DNA from: Chromatiales bacterium
Lineage (GTDB): Bacteria > Pseudomonadota > Gammaproteobacteria > Chromatiales > Chromatiaceae
Direction of reading: 5' to 3'
Assembly (NCBI GenBank): GCA_022360595.1
Contig: JAKSCN010000640.1
Coordinates: 1-12,297, forward strand
DNA length: 12,297 nucleotides
Shown here piece after piece: positions 6,239 through 12,297 of this stretch. Under the pieces are notes generated by a model that ran no database searches, was not told where the DNA came from, and saw only the letters and a list, made by a program, of their open reading frames with translations. Each line of letters opens with the position of its first letter. Position 1 is the first letter of the stretch. The translations under genes were made by a program, and so were the position numbers.

Positions 6239-6805
6239 ATGAAATATATCCTGTGGCTACTCATCATTCTGATCATACTACCCTCCTCAGCAATAGCCTT
6301 TTACAAACCCTTGCGGCTTGTGCTGCCAGAGACATTTGGTATGCACTGCAATGAACTGAATATCTGTGTCGATGATATAAAACAGTTGGATGCGGCAACA
6401 TCACTGGCCACGTCGGCAAAAGAGAATCTCCTCACTCAACATGGACTCTCTGTAGGCAATCCGAAAGCGATATTCTGCAGCACCAATAAGTGCAAAGAGA
6501 CCTTCGGACTCTCTAAGGTTGGAGGGTTAGCTTTTGGCTCCTTTGCCGTAGCAGTAGCACCCCGAGGCTGGAAAGAGCACTATGTAGCCCATGAACTGAT
6601 CCACCATTGGCAAGCCACACATTTCGGCAGCCTTGTACTGATAACAGGCGAGCAGTGGCTTATCGAAGGGATGGCTTACGCACTCAGTGACGATCCAAGA
6701 GAGACGCTGAGCCAACCTTTCGAGTCGTACCGACAGCAGTTTCGTGAGTGGTATAAGAGCAGGACGAGTGCCCCACTAGAACAAGCGATAGCTGAGATGT
6801 TATAG
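6239..6805 (+). CDS. exported HExxH zinc metalloprotease-like protein
   Basis: This protein (188 aa) begins with a hydrophobic signal peptide or anchor (residues 1-20, ending SSAIA), so it probably acts in the periplasm. It carries VAHELIHHWQ (H118, E119, H122), the zinc-binding and catalytic HExxH motif. E143 follows in WLIEGMAYALSDD, 20 residues after H122, matching the gluzincin third ligand. Four cysteines (C37, C43, C80, C85) could form two disulfides. I do not recognise a named family. The N-terminal half is short for a protease substrate cleft, and a non-peptidase role cannot be excluded. The start lies five bases after the stop of the Rieske-like gene, so the two are probably translated from one message. 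The motif is clear; the substrate is unknown. Confidence 0.75.
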   Translation: MKYILWLLIILIILPSSAIAFYKPLRLVLPETFGMHCNELNICVDDIKQLDAATSLATSAKENLLTQHGLSVGNPKAIFCSTNKCKETFGLSKVGGLAFGSFAVAVAPRGWKEHYVAHELIHHWQATHFGSLVLITGEQWLIEGMAYALSDDPRETLSQPFESYRQQFREWYKSRTSAPLEQAIAEML

Positions 6806-6808
6806 CGA

Positions 6809-6831
6809 GGTGCGAGCCTCAGGCTCGCACC
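6809..6831. terminator. perfect hairpin between convergent genes, probable bidirectional terminator
   Basis: GGTGCGAGCC (6809-6818) and GGCTCGCACC (6822-6831) form a perfect GC-rich ten-pair stem with a three-base loop. It lies four bases after the metalloprotease-like stop codon and ten before the pntB stop on the opposite strand. No T-run follows on either side, so it may work as a roadblock or mRNA end-stabiliser rather than a classical terminator. Confidence 0.6.
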
Positions 6832-6840
6832 CTGAACTTC

Positions 6841-8241
6841 CTAGTGGCCACCACCTTTCAGCGCGGTCACCATGCCTTCAATTGTATCTTTCGCATCACC
6901 GAACACCAAGGAAGTGTTGTCTTGGTAGAACAGCAGATTGTCGACACCCGAGTAACCGGGACGCATGGAGCGTTTCAAAAAGTAGACCTGACGCGCCTTG
7001 GCAGCTTCCAGAATCGGCATGCCGTAAATGGGGCTGGCAGGATCTGATTTTGCTGCTGGATTCACCACATCATTGGCCCCCACAATCAGCGCCACATCAG
7101 CCGTGGCGAACTCAGGGTTGATCTCATCCATCTCCAACACGTTGTCGTAAGGGATATCCGCCTCAGCCAGCAGCACATTCATATGGCCGGGCATACGGCC
7201 CGCCACAGGATGGATCGCAAACTTCACCTCGACTTCACGCTCTTCCAGCAGCTCCATAACCTCTTTCAGTGCATGCTGGGCCTGAGCAACTGCCATCCCG
7301 TAACCGGGGATAACGATCACCTTATTGGCATCTTCCATCCAGTAGACGGCATCTTCAACAGCGGCAGACTTCACACCCTTCTGTACCGCCTGGGCAGCCG
7401 CACTGTCACCACCTGCGTCGGATGAACCAAAACCACCAAACACCACATTGATAATGGAACGGTTCATCGCACGGCACATAATGTAAGAGAGAATCGCACC
7501 CGAGAAACCGACAATAGCGCCCACGATAATCAGCAGATTATTGCCCAAGGTGAAACCGGTTGCCGCCGCGGCCCATCCAGAATAGCTGTTGAGCATGGAG
7601 ATGATCACCGGCATATCGGCGCCCCCGATCGGGATAATCAGTGTTACACCAATCACAAAGGCCAGCAATGTCATGAGCAGTAGCGAACTCATGCTCTCCG
7701 TCATGGCAAAGTGGACGCCCAGAGCGATAGTGATCAACCCCAGCACAGCATTGAGCATATGCTGTCCTTTGAACTTAACCGGCGCACCCGAGAGTATTCC
7801 CTGCAGTTTCCCGAAGGCGATCACTGAACCGGTAAAGGTGATAGCACCGATGATGATCCCAGCGGAAAGCTCACCCATCAGCACCGCATTGAGCTGTCCT
7901 GCTGCAGCTTTATTCAGATAGGTGCCAATTGCCACCAACACGGCAGCCATACCCACAAAGCTATGCAATGCAGCAACCAACTGAGGCATGGCAGTCATCT
8001 GAACCCGCATGGCAACAACCGTACCGATAACGGCACCCGCTGCGACGCCGGCGATAATAAAGCCGTATGACTGGATCTCAGAGCCCATCAGGGTAGCCCC
8101 AATAGCCAACGCAATACCTGCCATACCGTAGTAGTTACCCCGGCGCGCTGAGCTGGGGTGAGTCAACCCTTTAAGGGCGAAAATAAACAGAATGGCCGAA
8201 ACCAGATAGGCAAGCGCCTGTGTGTTGCTGGAAATTTCCAT
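6841..8241 (-). CDS. pntB: NAD(P) transhydrogenase subunit beta
   Basis: This is the beta subunit of proton-translocating transhydrogenase, which couples proton entry to hydride transfer from NADH to NADP+. The 466-residue length matches the family. The first half is membrane-embedded with about nine helices (residues 8-260) and includes H93 in ALHSFVGMAAVLVA, the conserved proton-path histidine. The C-terminal NADP(H)-binding domain III (about 290-466) carries PGYGMAVAQAQ (312-322), AGRMPGHMN (347-355), GANDVVNP (388-395) and KRSMRPGYSGVDN (423-435). I start at ATG 8241; the in-frame TTG at 8244 is an alternative. It is the last gene of the pntAA-pntAB-pntB operon, beginning 11 bases after the pntAB stop, with a GAGG in the 3' end of that region. 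Confidence 0.98.
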   Translation of the reverse strand: MEISSNTQALAYLVSAILFIFALKGLTHPSSARRGNYYGMAGIALAIGATLMGSEIQSYGFIIAGVAAGAVIGTVVAMRVQMTAMPQLVAALHSFVGMAAVLVAIGTYLNKAAAGQLNAVLMGELSAGIIIGAITFTGSVIAFGKLQGILSGAPVKFKGQHMLNAVLGLITIALGVHFAMTESMSSLLLMTLLAFVIGVTLIIPIGGADMPVIISMLNSYSGWAAAATGFTLGNNLLIIVGAIVGFSGAILSYIMCRAMNRSIINVVFGGFGSSDAGGDSAAAQAVQKGVKSAAVEDAVYWMEDANKVIVIPGYGMAVAQAQHALKEVMELLEEREVEVKFAIHPVAGRMPGHMNVLLAEADIPYDNVLEMDEINPEFATADVALIVGANDVVNPAAKSDPASPIYGMPILEAAKARQVYFLKRSMRPGYSGVDNLLFYQDNTSLVFGDAKDTIEGMVTALKGGGH

Positions 8242-8252
8242 CAATCAGACCC

Positions 8253-8543
8253 TCACTTCTTCTTCTCTTTTTTGAACATGGCCAGCATTCGGTTGGTCAC
8301 CAAAAAGCCGCCAAATACATTGATGGACGCTAGCAGCACCGCGAAGAAACCGATAATCTCTGCCGCGGAACCGGCACCATCCAGCCCGGCCACCAGCAAA
8401 GCACCAACAACAACGATACCGGAGATGGCATTGGTCAGCGCCACCAGCGGCGTATGCAGCGCAGGCGTTACCCCCCAGATCACCCAATAACCGATGAAAC
8501 AGGCGAGCACAAAGACATAAAGTGCAACTAATGTGTCAGGCAT
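8253..8543 (-). CDS. pntAB: NAD(P) transhydrogenase subunit alpha, membrane part (alpha-2)
   Basis: This is a 96-residue membrane protein with three predicted helices (about 6-25, 33-55, 61-84) and a very basic cytoplasmic tail (KKEKKK). It corresponds to the C-terminal membrane segment of the fused E. coli PntA. In split systems, such as Rhodospirillum rubrum, this segment is a separate subunit that joins PntB to form the proton channel. Recognisable segments are GVTPALHTPLVALTNAISGI and INVFGGFLVTNRML. The start has a strong ribosome-binding site (AGGGAGG five bases upstream). It lies between pntAA and pntB on the same strand. Confidence 0.97.
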   Translation of the reverse strand: MPDTLVALYVFVLACFIGYWVIWGVTPALHTPLVALTNAISGIVVVGALLVAGLDGAGSAAEIIGFFAVLLASINVFGGFLVTNRMLAMFKKEKKK

Positions 8544-8568
8544 AGTATGCCTCCCTAATCAAACTGGT

Positions 8569-8588
8569 GGGATACCTCATTGCATCCC
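8569..8588 (-). other. small intercistronic stem between pntAA and pntAB
   Basis: GGGAT (8569-8573) and ATCCC (8584-8588) can pair across a ten-base loop in the 62-base pntAA-pntAB gap. It may influence relative subunit expression, but a five-pair stem is weak evidence. Confidence 0.2.
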
Positions 8589-8605
8589 CCAAAATTTCTC
8601 GATAA

Positions 8606-9700
8606 TTATTCAGGCCGAACCAACGCTGCCTGGGTAATTTCATCTTCATCCAGATCCTTCAACGCAAGCCCATTCTCCCCTTTCTCCACCATGATATTGA
8701 GCAGATTGAGGACATTGGTTGCGTAAAAATTACTCGAGTCCGTTGGCATCATCGCCGGATAGTTGGTGTGTCCAATCAGCGTAACACCATGTTTGGTTAC
8801 CACTTGATCTGCCTCGGTCAATGGACAGTTGCCACCCGTGGCTGCGGCAAGGTCAACCAATACCGACCCCTCACGCATACGCTCAACCACCTCTTCGGTA
8901 ACCAGCGTCGGGGCGGGACGGCAAGGAATCAAGGCTGTGGTAATGATCACATGGGCCTTCGCCAGCTCATCGGCCAGCATCTGCTGCTGCTTGGCCTTGG
9001 CCTCATCCGACAGCTCTTTGGCATAACCGCCTTCACCGCTGCCGCTCTCACCGATATCCAGTTCGATCGCCTTGGCCCCAAGAGATTCAATCTGCTCCTT
9101 GGTCTCCGGACGAATGTCATAAGCATAGACATCTGCGCCCATGCGACGCGCTGTGGCGATCGCCTGCAGACCCGCCACACCGACACCCAGCACAACCACA
9201 CGGGCCGGTTTAGCTGAGCCTGCCGAGGTCATCATCAGCGGCAGGAAGCGACCATAGTGAGCCGCCGCCTCGATCACCGCGCGATAACCGGCAATGTTGC
9301 TCTGGGACGAAAGCACATCCATCGACTGGGCACGGGAGATACGTGGAATGCGCTCCAAGGCAATCATTCGGATCTGCCTATCAAACAACGCCTGCAAGGT
9401 GCCATCATCTTCACAAATTTCAATCAAACTGATCAGTATAGTGCTGTCACTCAACTGATCGATGTCGGCCTGATCGATTTTGCGCACCTTAACCACAATG
9501 TCACAACCCAGCGCTGTTTGGCGATCAACCACAGTTGCGCCAACCGATTTGTATTCTGCATCGGTAAAGTGGGCGGCATCACCGGCACCCGACTCCAGCA
9601 TCACCTGAAAGCCTTTGGCAGTGAGCTTCTTTACGACATCAGGGGTAGAGGCGACACGGCTCTCGCCCGCTACTGTCTCTTTCAAAACGCCTATTTTCAT
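8606..9700 (-). CDS. pntAA: NAD(P) transhydrogenase subunit alpha-1 (NAD-binding)
   Basis: This is the soluble, peripheral NAD(H)-binding domain I of transhydrogenase (364 aa), related to alanine dehydrogenase. The N-terminus MKIGVLKETVAGESRVASTP is the family signature. R120, Q125 and D128 in PRISRAQSMDVLSSQSN match the RQD loop that holds NAD(H) for hydride transfer to PntB. The dinucleotide fold is VVVLGVGVAGLQA (G172, G174, G177), and D195 in the following YAYDIR is the expected ribose-binding acid. The end of the domain contains GHTNYPAMMPTDSS. I chose ATG 9700 because it begins exactly at the family N-terminus, although its ribosome-binding site is poor; a 16-codon upstream extension to 9748 is open. 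It is the first gene of the operon. Confidence 0.97.
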   Translation of the reverse strand: MKIGVLKETVAGESRVASTPDVVKKLTAKGFQVMLESGAGDAAHFTDAEYKSVGATVVDRQTALGCDIVVKVRKIDQADIDQLSDSTILISLIEICEDDGTLQALFDRQIRMIALERIPRISRAQSMDVLSSQSNIAGYRAVIEAAAHYGRFLPLMMTSAGSAKPARVVVLGVGVAGLQAIATARRMGADVYAYDIRPETKEQIESLGAKAIELDIGESGSGEGGYAKELSDEAKAKQQQMLADELAKAHVIITTALIPCRPAPTLVTEEVVERMREGSVLVDLAAATGGNCPLTEADQVVTKHGVTLIGHTNYPAMMPTDSSNFYATNVLNLLNIMVEKGENGLALKDLDEDEITQAALVRPE

Positions 9701-9764
9701 TTTGCTATGACTTTTTCGCCCATTAATGGGATTTTCAGGAATAATCAAGGGATTATGTTGGCTA

Positions 9765-9854
9765 GTTCCCTAAGCCTCAAGCGGGTATTCTTATGGTTTC
9801 CCAAAGATTTTTTTATTAGCTCCAGCTACTATTCTAAAGTAGCAGCTTGGGAAC
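9765..9854. promoter_or_regulatory. repeated GTTCCC-AAG motifs and nested inverted repeat upstream of pntAA
   Basis: GTTCCCTAAGC (9765-9775) and GTTTCCCAAAG (9796-9806) are near-copies, and GCTTGGGAAC (9845-9854) is a third copy in inverse orientation. Between the last two lie nested arms: AGCT (9818-9821 and 9844-9847) and GCTACT/AGTAGC (9825-9830 and 9838-9843). The region is 65-155 bases upstream of pntAA. On the minus strand the inner loop holds TAGAAT, a plausible -10 box, without a good -35. I infer a regulator-binding region controlling the transhydrogenase operon and recognise no known motif. Confidence 0.35.
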
Positions 9855-9903
9855 AACACTACTGCTGAACAGATAGCGCTTTTTATGTGACCGCGGCGGC
9901 AAA

Positions 9904-10716
9904 TTAGCTTGAACGGATCTTGCTCATAATCCGCGATGAGATCTCTTCGATTGAGTGGGTGGTGGTATCCAACACCGTCAACCGGTGCTTCATAAAGAAC
10001 TGCAGCGCCTGGCGCACTTCCGACTGGCAGCGATGCAGCGAAGCGTAGCGACTGCCGGGGCGGCGCTCCTCGCGAATCCGGTTCAAGCGCATCGGATCGA
10101 TAGTCAGCGCAATCAGCTTATCCTTATGCTTTAACAGCACGTCGGGCATCTTGTTCTGCTCAAAATCCTCCTCCGTGAGCGGGTAGTTGGCCGCCCGTAT
10201 CCCAAAGTGCATCGCCAGATAGAGACAGCTCGGTGTCTTACCCGAGCGCGACACGCCAATCAGAATCACATCCGCCTGATCATACTTATCCAACCGCGCC
10301 CCATCATCATTGGTCATTGCAAAATTGATGATGCTCATGCGATTTTCATAGCTGTCACCATTGGTGATCCCATGAGTGCGTCCCTGTTCACCCGATGGAT
10401 TTACACCGAGTTCTTTACTCAAAATGCCGATAAAGGTATCGAAAAGTTCAATATAGAGGCACCTGGAGCGCTTCAACATAACCCGGATTTCGGGCTCCGC
10501 CATAGTGGCGAAAACGATCGGGGCATACCCCTCATCCTCATACACCCGGTCAAAGCGCTCAACTAAATCCTGGGCTTTTTCGGCCGTATTCACATACGGC
10601 ATATACACGGTGTTGAAGTCAATCGTCTTCTCAAACTGAGAGATCAGGCTATGCCCCAGCGTCTCCGCTGTAATACCTGTACTTTCAGAGACAAAAAAGA
10701 CGGTTCTTTTCAGCAT
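9904..10716 (-). CDS. ppsR: phosphoenolpyruvate synthase regulatory protein (bifunctional kinase/phosphorylase)
   Basis: This cytoplasmic DUF299-family enzyme (270 aa) switches PEP synthase off by ADP-dependent phosphorylation and on by phosphate-dependent dephosphorylation, controlling gluconeogenic flow from pyruvate. The N-terminus MLKRTVFFVSESTGITAETL and the central phosphate-binding motif GVSRSGKTPSCLYLA (P-loop G154-T161) are diagnostic. Further conserved parts are ANYPLTEEDF and LIALTIDPMRLNRIREERR. I chose ATG 10716, which has GGAG six bases upstream; a GTG at 10731 would add five residues. In many gammaproteobacteria ppsA is the divergent neighbour, but here the upstream 700 bases contain no PEP synthase reading frame. 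Confidence 0.96.
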   Translation of the reverse strand: MLKRTVFFVSESTGITAETLGHSLISQFEKTIDFNTVYMPYVNTAEKAQDLVERFDRVYEDEGYAPIVFATMAEPEIRVMLKRSRCLYIELFDTFIGILSKELGVNPSGEQGRTHGITNGDSYENRMSIINFAMTNDDGARLDKYDQADVILIGVSRSGKTPSCLYLAMHFGIRAANYPLTEEDFEQNKMPDVLLKHKDKLIALTIDPMRLNRIREERRPGSRYASLHRCQSEVRQALQFFMKHRLTVLDTTTHSIEEISSRIMSKIRSS

Positions 10717-10731
10717 AATCAACTCCACCAC

Positions 10732-11443
10732 CCGATAATGCCCGGCAAGCAGTGCCAGACAACCAAAGCCACCCTAGTGCAACGACCGGCCTATTGTAGC
10801 CAAAACGTCACTCCATGTAGAGATTAATTCGGGAGCTCTTCTGCGATAGAGAGTAATCGAATCATCGAAAGCGCCCCTAACCGCACTACACCCTATCCTA
10901 TCCGCCAAGCGCCCCATTGATTCCAGCTTAAACAAAAATGCGCCAATTTTAATATTGCTAAGCTTAGGGCCATTGAGTGGATCACCGAACACGCAGCCAA
11001 CTATCGCCGCAAATGGCAAACAAAAACCCTGCCGCACCGCACCGCAAAGGAATGTTGCACCGACTGCCCGCTAGGCACCGCAACCAAAACAACTACTGCA
11101 AAATCCACCCAACAGTGGCTTAAACGGCTAAAAGACTATCTGGACGATGAGATCGACTCCCACACCTATATTCATGCCCCCCCTCGCCCTGCTCCGGCAA
11201 AATAAAGAAGCACTCAACGTTACCCTGATGCAGATGAAGAAAAGACATTGTTGACAAGGGACGATACTTCAATCACCGGCACCGATCTGATAATCTTGCC
11301 CAGAAAAGGAGCAATCGATCAGCAGGAAGCTAGCCTATCCCGCCTCACGACCTAATCGATCAAGCTTTGCATGATGCTACACAAAGTAACCATCAAGGTG
11401 GATCACGAGTTTTCAGTAGCTCCTAAACCCACGCGCATGATAA
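10732..11443. other. 712-base stretch without a convincing gene
   Basis: This region separates ppsR from the lipoprotein gene. It holds a coding-like frame without a start (see 10921-11205), and an opposite-strand open frame (10774-11037) that starts at GTG without a ribosome-binding site. A TTGACA at 11251-11256 has no partner -10 at a workable distance. The sequence ATCGATCA occurs twice around 11310-11365. I see no RNA gene, and no PEP synthase fragment. Confidence 0.5.
10921..11205 (+). pseudogene. coding-like open frame without a start codon, possible gene remnant
   Basis: A 95-codon plus-strand frame runs from just after a TGA (10918-10920) to a TAA at 11203-11205 with no ATG, GTG or TTG. 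Its translation looks protein-like: AKLRAIEWITEHAANYRRKW, then TAKECCTDCPLGT, then WLKRLKDYLDDEIDSHTYIH and a proline-rich end. Three cysteines cluster in ECCTDCPL. It may be the 3' part of a gene whose 5' part was lost or frameshifted, a gene using a rare start such as ATT or CTG, or chance. I recognise no family. An overlapping frame on the other strand competes for the same DNA. Confidence 0.3.
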
Positions 11444-11458
11444 ATGAGAATACATCCA

Positions 11459-11920
11459 ATGAAACAAGCTGCAGTATATTTCATGTTACTAGCTACGCTT
11501 ACGGCATGTTCATCCAACGTCAAGCCGGTAAATTTCACGTTCTATAACGCAAATGGCGAAGCATATGCTTCGAACACAGCCGGATTAGCTATCAAAAAAA
11601 CATTCAAGCTTGATCACGCACCGACATTAGTTGTTATAGCAACATCCTCTCGGCACAACCGAAAATACAGAGAGCAGATAAACGTCTTATCCAGAATCAA
11701 CGCAGAGGAGATGCGCTATTTGCATGTTGTAGCAAATAGCGAAGCAGAGGACCGCTCTGGCTACTACGTTAGAAAACCCACCGCTGAGAAGCTACTCTCT
11801 GGCGATTCATTTAAGATTATGCTTTATGACGAATTGGGAAACACCCTAAAAGAGAGCACTGAAGTCATTGGTGAGATGAACCTAATACATTACCTGACAA
11901 AAGACAAAAGCAAACACTGA
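11459..11920 (+). CDS. small lipoprotein with DUF4174-like (thioredoxin-like, no CxxC) domain
   Basis: The product (153 aa) has a lipoprotein signal MKQAAVYFMLLATLTAC with lipobox LTAC, so C17 is the likely lipidated residue and the protein should sit in the outer or inner membrane facing the periplasm. The body contains APTLVVIATSSRHNRKYREQ, then MRYLHVVANSEAEDRSGYYV, then FKIMLYDELGNTLKESTEVI. This strand-helix pattern resembles DUF4174 proteins, a thioredoxin-like fold without redox cysteines; C17 is the only cysteine after the signal. I chose ATG 11459 because the signal peptide then has normal length and GAGAA lies upstream; ATG 11444 would add five residues. The gene stands alone. The domain assignment is by pattern and moderate. 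Confidence 0.75.
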   Translation: MKQAAVYFMLLATLTACSSNVKPVNFTFYNANGEAYASNTAGLAIKKTFKLDHAPTLVVIATSSRHNRKYREQINVLSRINAEEMRYLHVVANSEAEDRSGYYVRKPTAEKLLSGDSFKIMLYDELGNTLKESTEVIGEMNLIHYLTKDKSKH

Positions 11921-12297
11921 ACCGGAACCATTTTTATCCGGGGAAAATTAAGGAACTCTGAATCAATGCGCGAGCGGAATGATCAGAGACTCCCTAAGTC
12001 TGCTGTCAGGTGCGGACAAGAGACATCAAAAACCATGCTCACTATGCCGTACACCACTTACCTCTCCAGTGGCACGCAATACGCTCTTGCATAAGCTTCA
12101 CCAATAGCCGTAAAGTCCCAAACACCCCCTAGATGACAGATATCAAGCACTATTAACCTGCTCTTTTATAGAGCCAGATCAATTCAGATTTTTCTGGGTT
12201 CGGCTAGTATTTTACGATGGCATAGAGGGGTACCTTTCATGAATAACCGCCGATAACGAAATTATTTCCCACCATGGTAGGGAGTCAATAAAACTGG
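11921..12297. other. terminal 377 bases without a convincing gene
   Basis: The stretch after the lipoprotein gene has frequent stops in all frames. It contains CCGGA/TCCGG (11922-11926 with 11937-11941) just after the stop codon, which may be a weak transcript end. It also has a GCTCT-TTTAT-AGAGC hairpin (12160-12174) and a CTCTGA...TCAGAG inverted pair near 11953-11988. A short minus-strand frame near 12060-12160 has no proper start. I can assign no gene here. Confidence 0.5.

Noticed and set aside
10774..11037. Minus-strand open frame of 87 codons
   Set aside because: It starts at GTG with no ribosome-binding site, matches no family I recognise and overlaps a competing frame on the other strand.
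11251..11256. TTGACA as a -35 box of the lipoprotein gene
   Set aside because: No acceptable -10 hexamer lies 15-19 bases downstream, and it is about 200 bases from the gene.
11945..11995. Possible insertion-sequence end (GGAACTCTGAA and a CTCTGA/TCAGAG pair)
   Set aside because: No transposase fragment, second end or target duplication is visible.
12058..12160. Short minus-strand frame ending EAYARAYCVPLER
   Set aside because: It is only about 33 codons between stops, without a start and ribosome-binding site, and matches no family I recognise.

Overview
The window looks like a chromosomal segment of a gammaproteobacterium, possibly a sulfur-metabolising or respiratory lineage. The evidence is the set of conserved genes: HrpA-type helicase, DecR/YbaO-like Lrp-family regulator, PpsR and a chemotaxis receptor with a FliA-type promoter. 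The NAD(P) transhydrogenase has a split alpha subunit (pntAA-pntAB-pntB), a layout common outside the enterics. The genus cannot be fixed from sequence alone. I saw no tRNA, rRNA, CRISPR array or intact insertion sequence.

Layout: (1) 1-641, minus strand: N-terminal part of hrpA, cut by the window edge. (2) 805-2536, plus: a sigma-28-type promoter followed by a methyl-accepting chemotaxis protein whose periplasmic sensor carries a CxxCH haem c motif. (3) 2598-4322, minus: a class V PLP aminotransferase / cysteine desulfurase-like enzyme, divergent from a DecR-like regulator (4458-4916, plus). A strong dyad in their shared intergenic region is a likely operator. (4) 5075-5551, plus: a single-RRM RNA-binding protein with a structured leader of about 120 nt and a textbook intrinsic terminator. 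(5) 5604-6805, plus: two tightly spaced genes. One encodes a Rieske-fold protein that has lost most cluster ligands, the other a small exported HExxH metalloprotease-like protein. (6) 6841-9700, minus: the pntAA-pntAB-pntB operon. (7) 9904-10716, minus: ppsR, without an adjacent ppsA. (8) 10732-11443: about 700 bases without a convincing gene but with a coding-like frame lacking a start. (9) 11459-11920, plus: a small lipoprotein with a DUF4174-like domain, followed by about 375 bases with no convincing gene.

Functionally, most transcription units look independent. Three themes stand out. One is redox sensing or management (haem c chemoreceptor, transhydrogenase, Rieske-like protein). The second is cysteine or sulfur handling (desulfurase-like enzyme with a cysteine-responsive type of regulator). 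The third is control of central carbon flow (PpsR). The least familiar item is the degenerate-Rieske / HExxH gene pair, which I cannot match to a described system.
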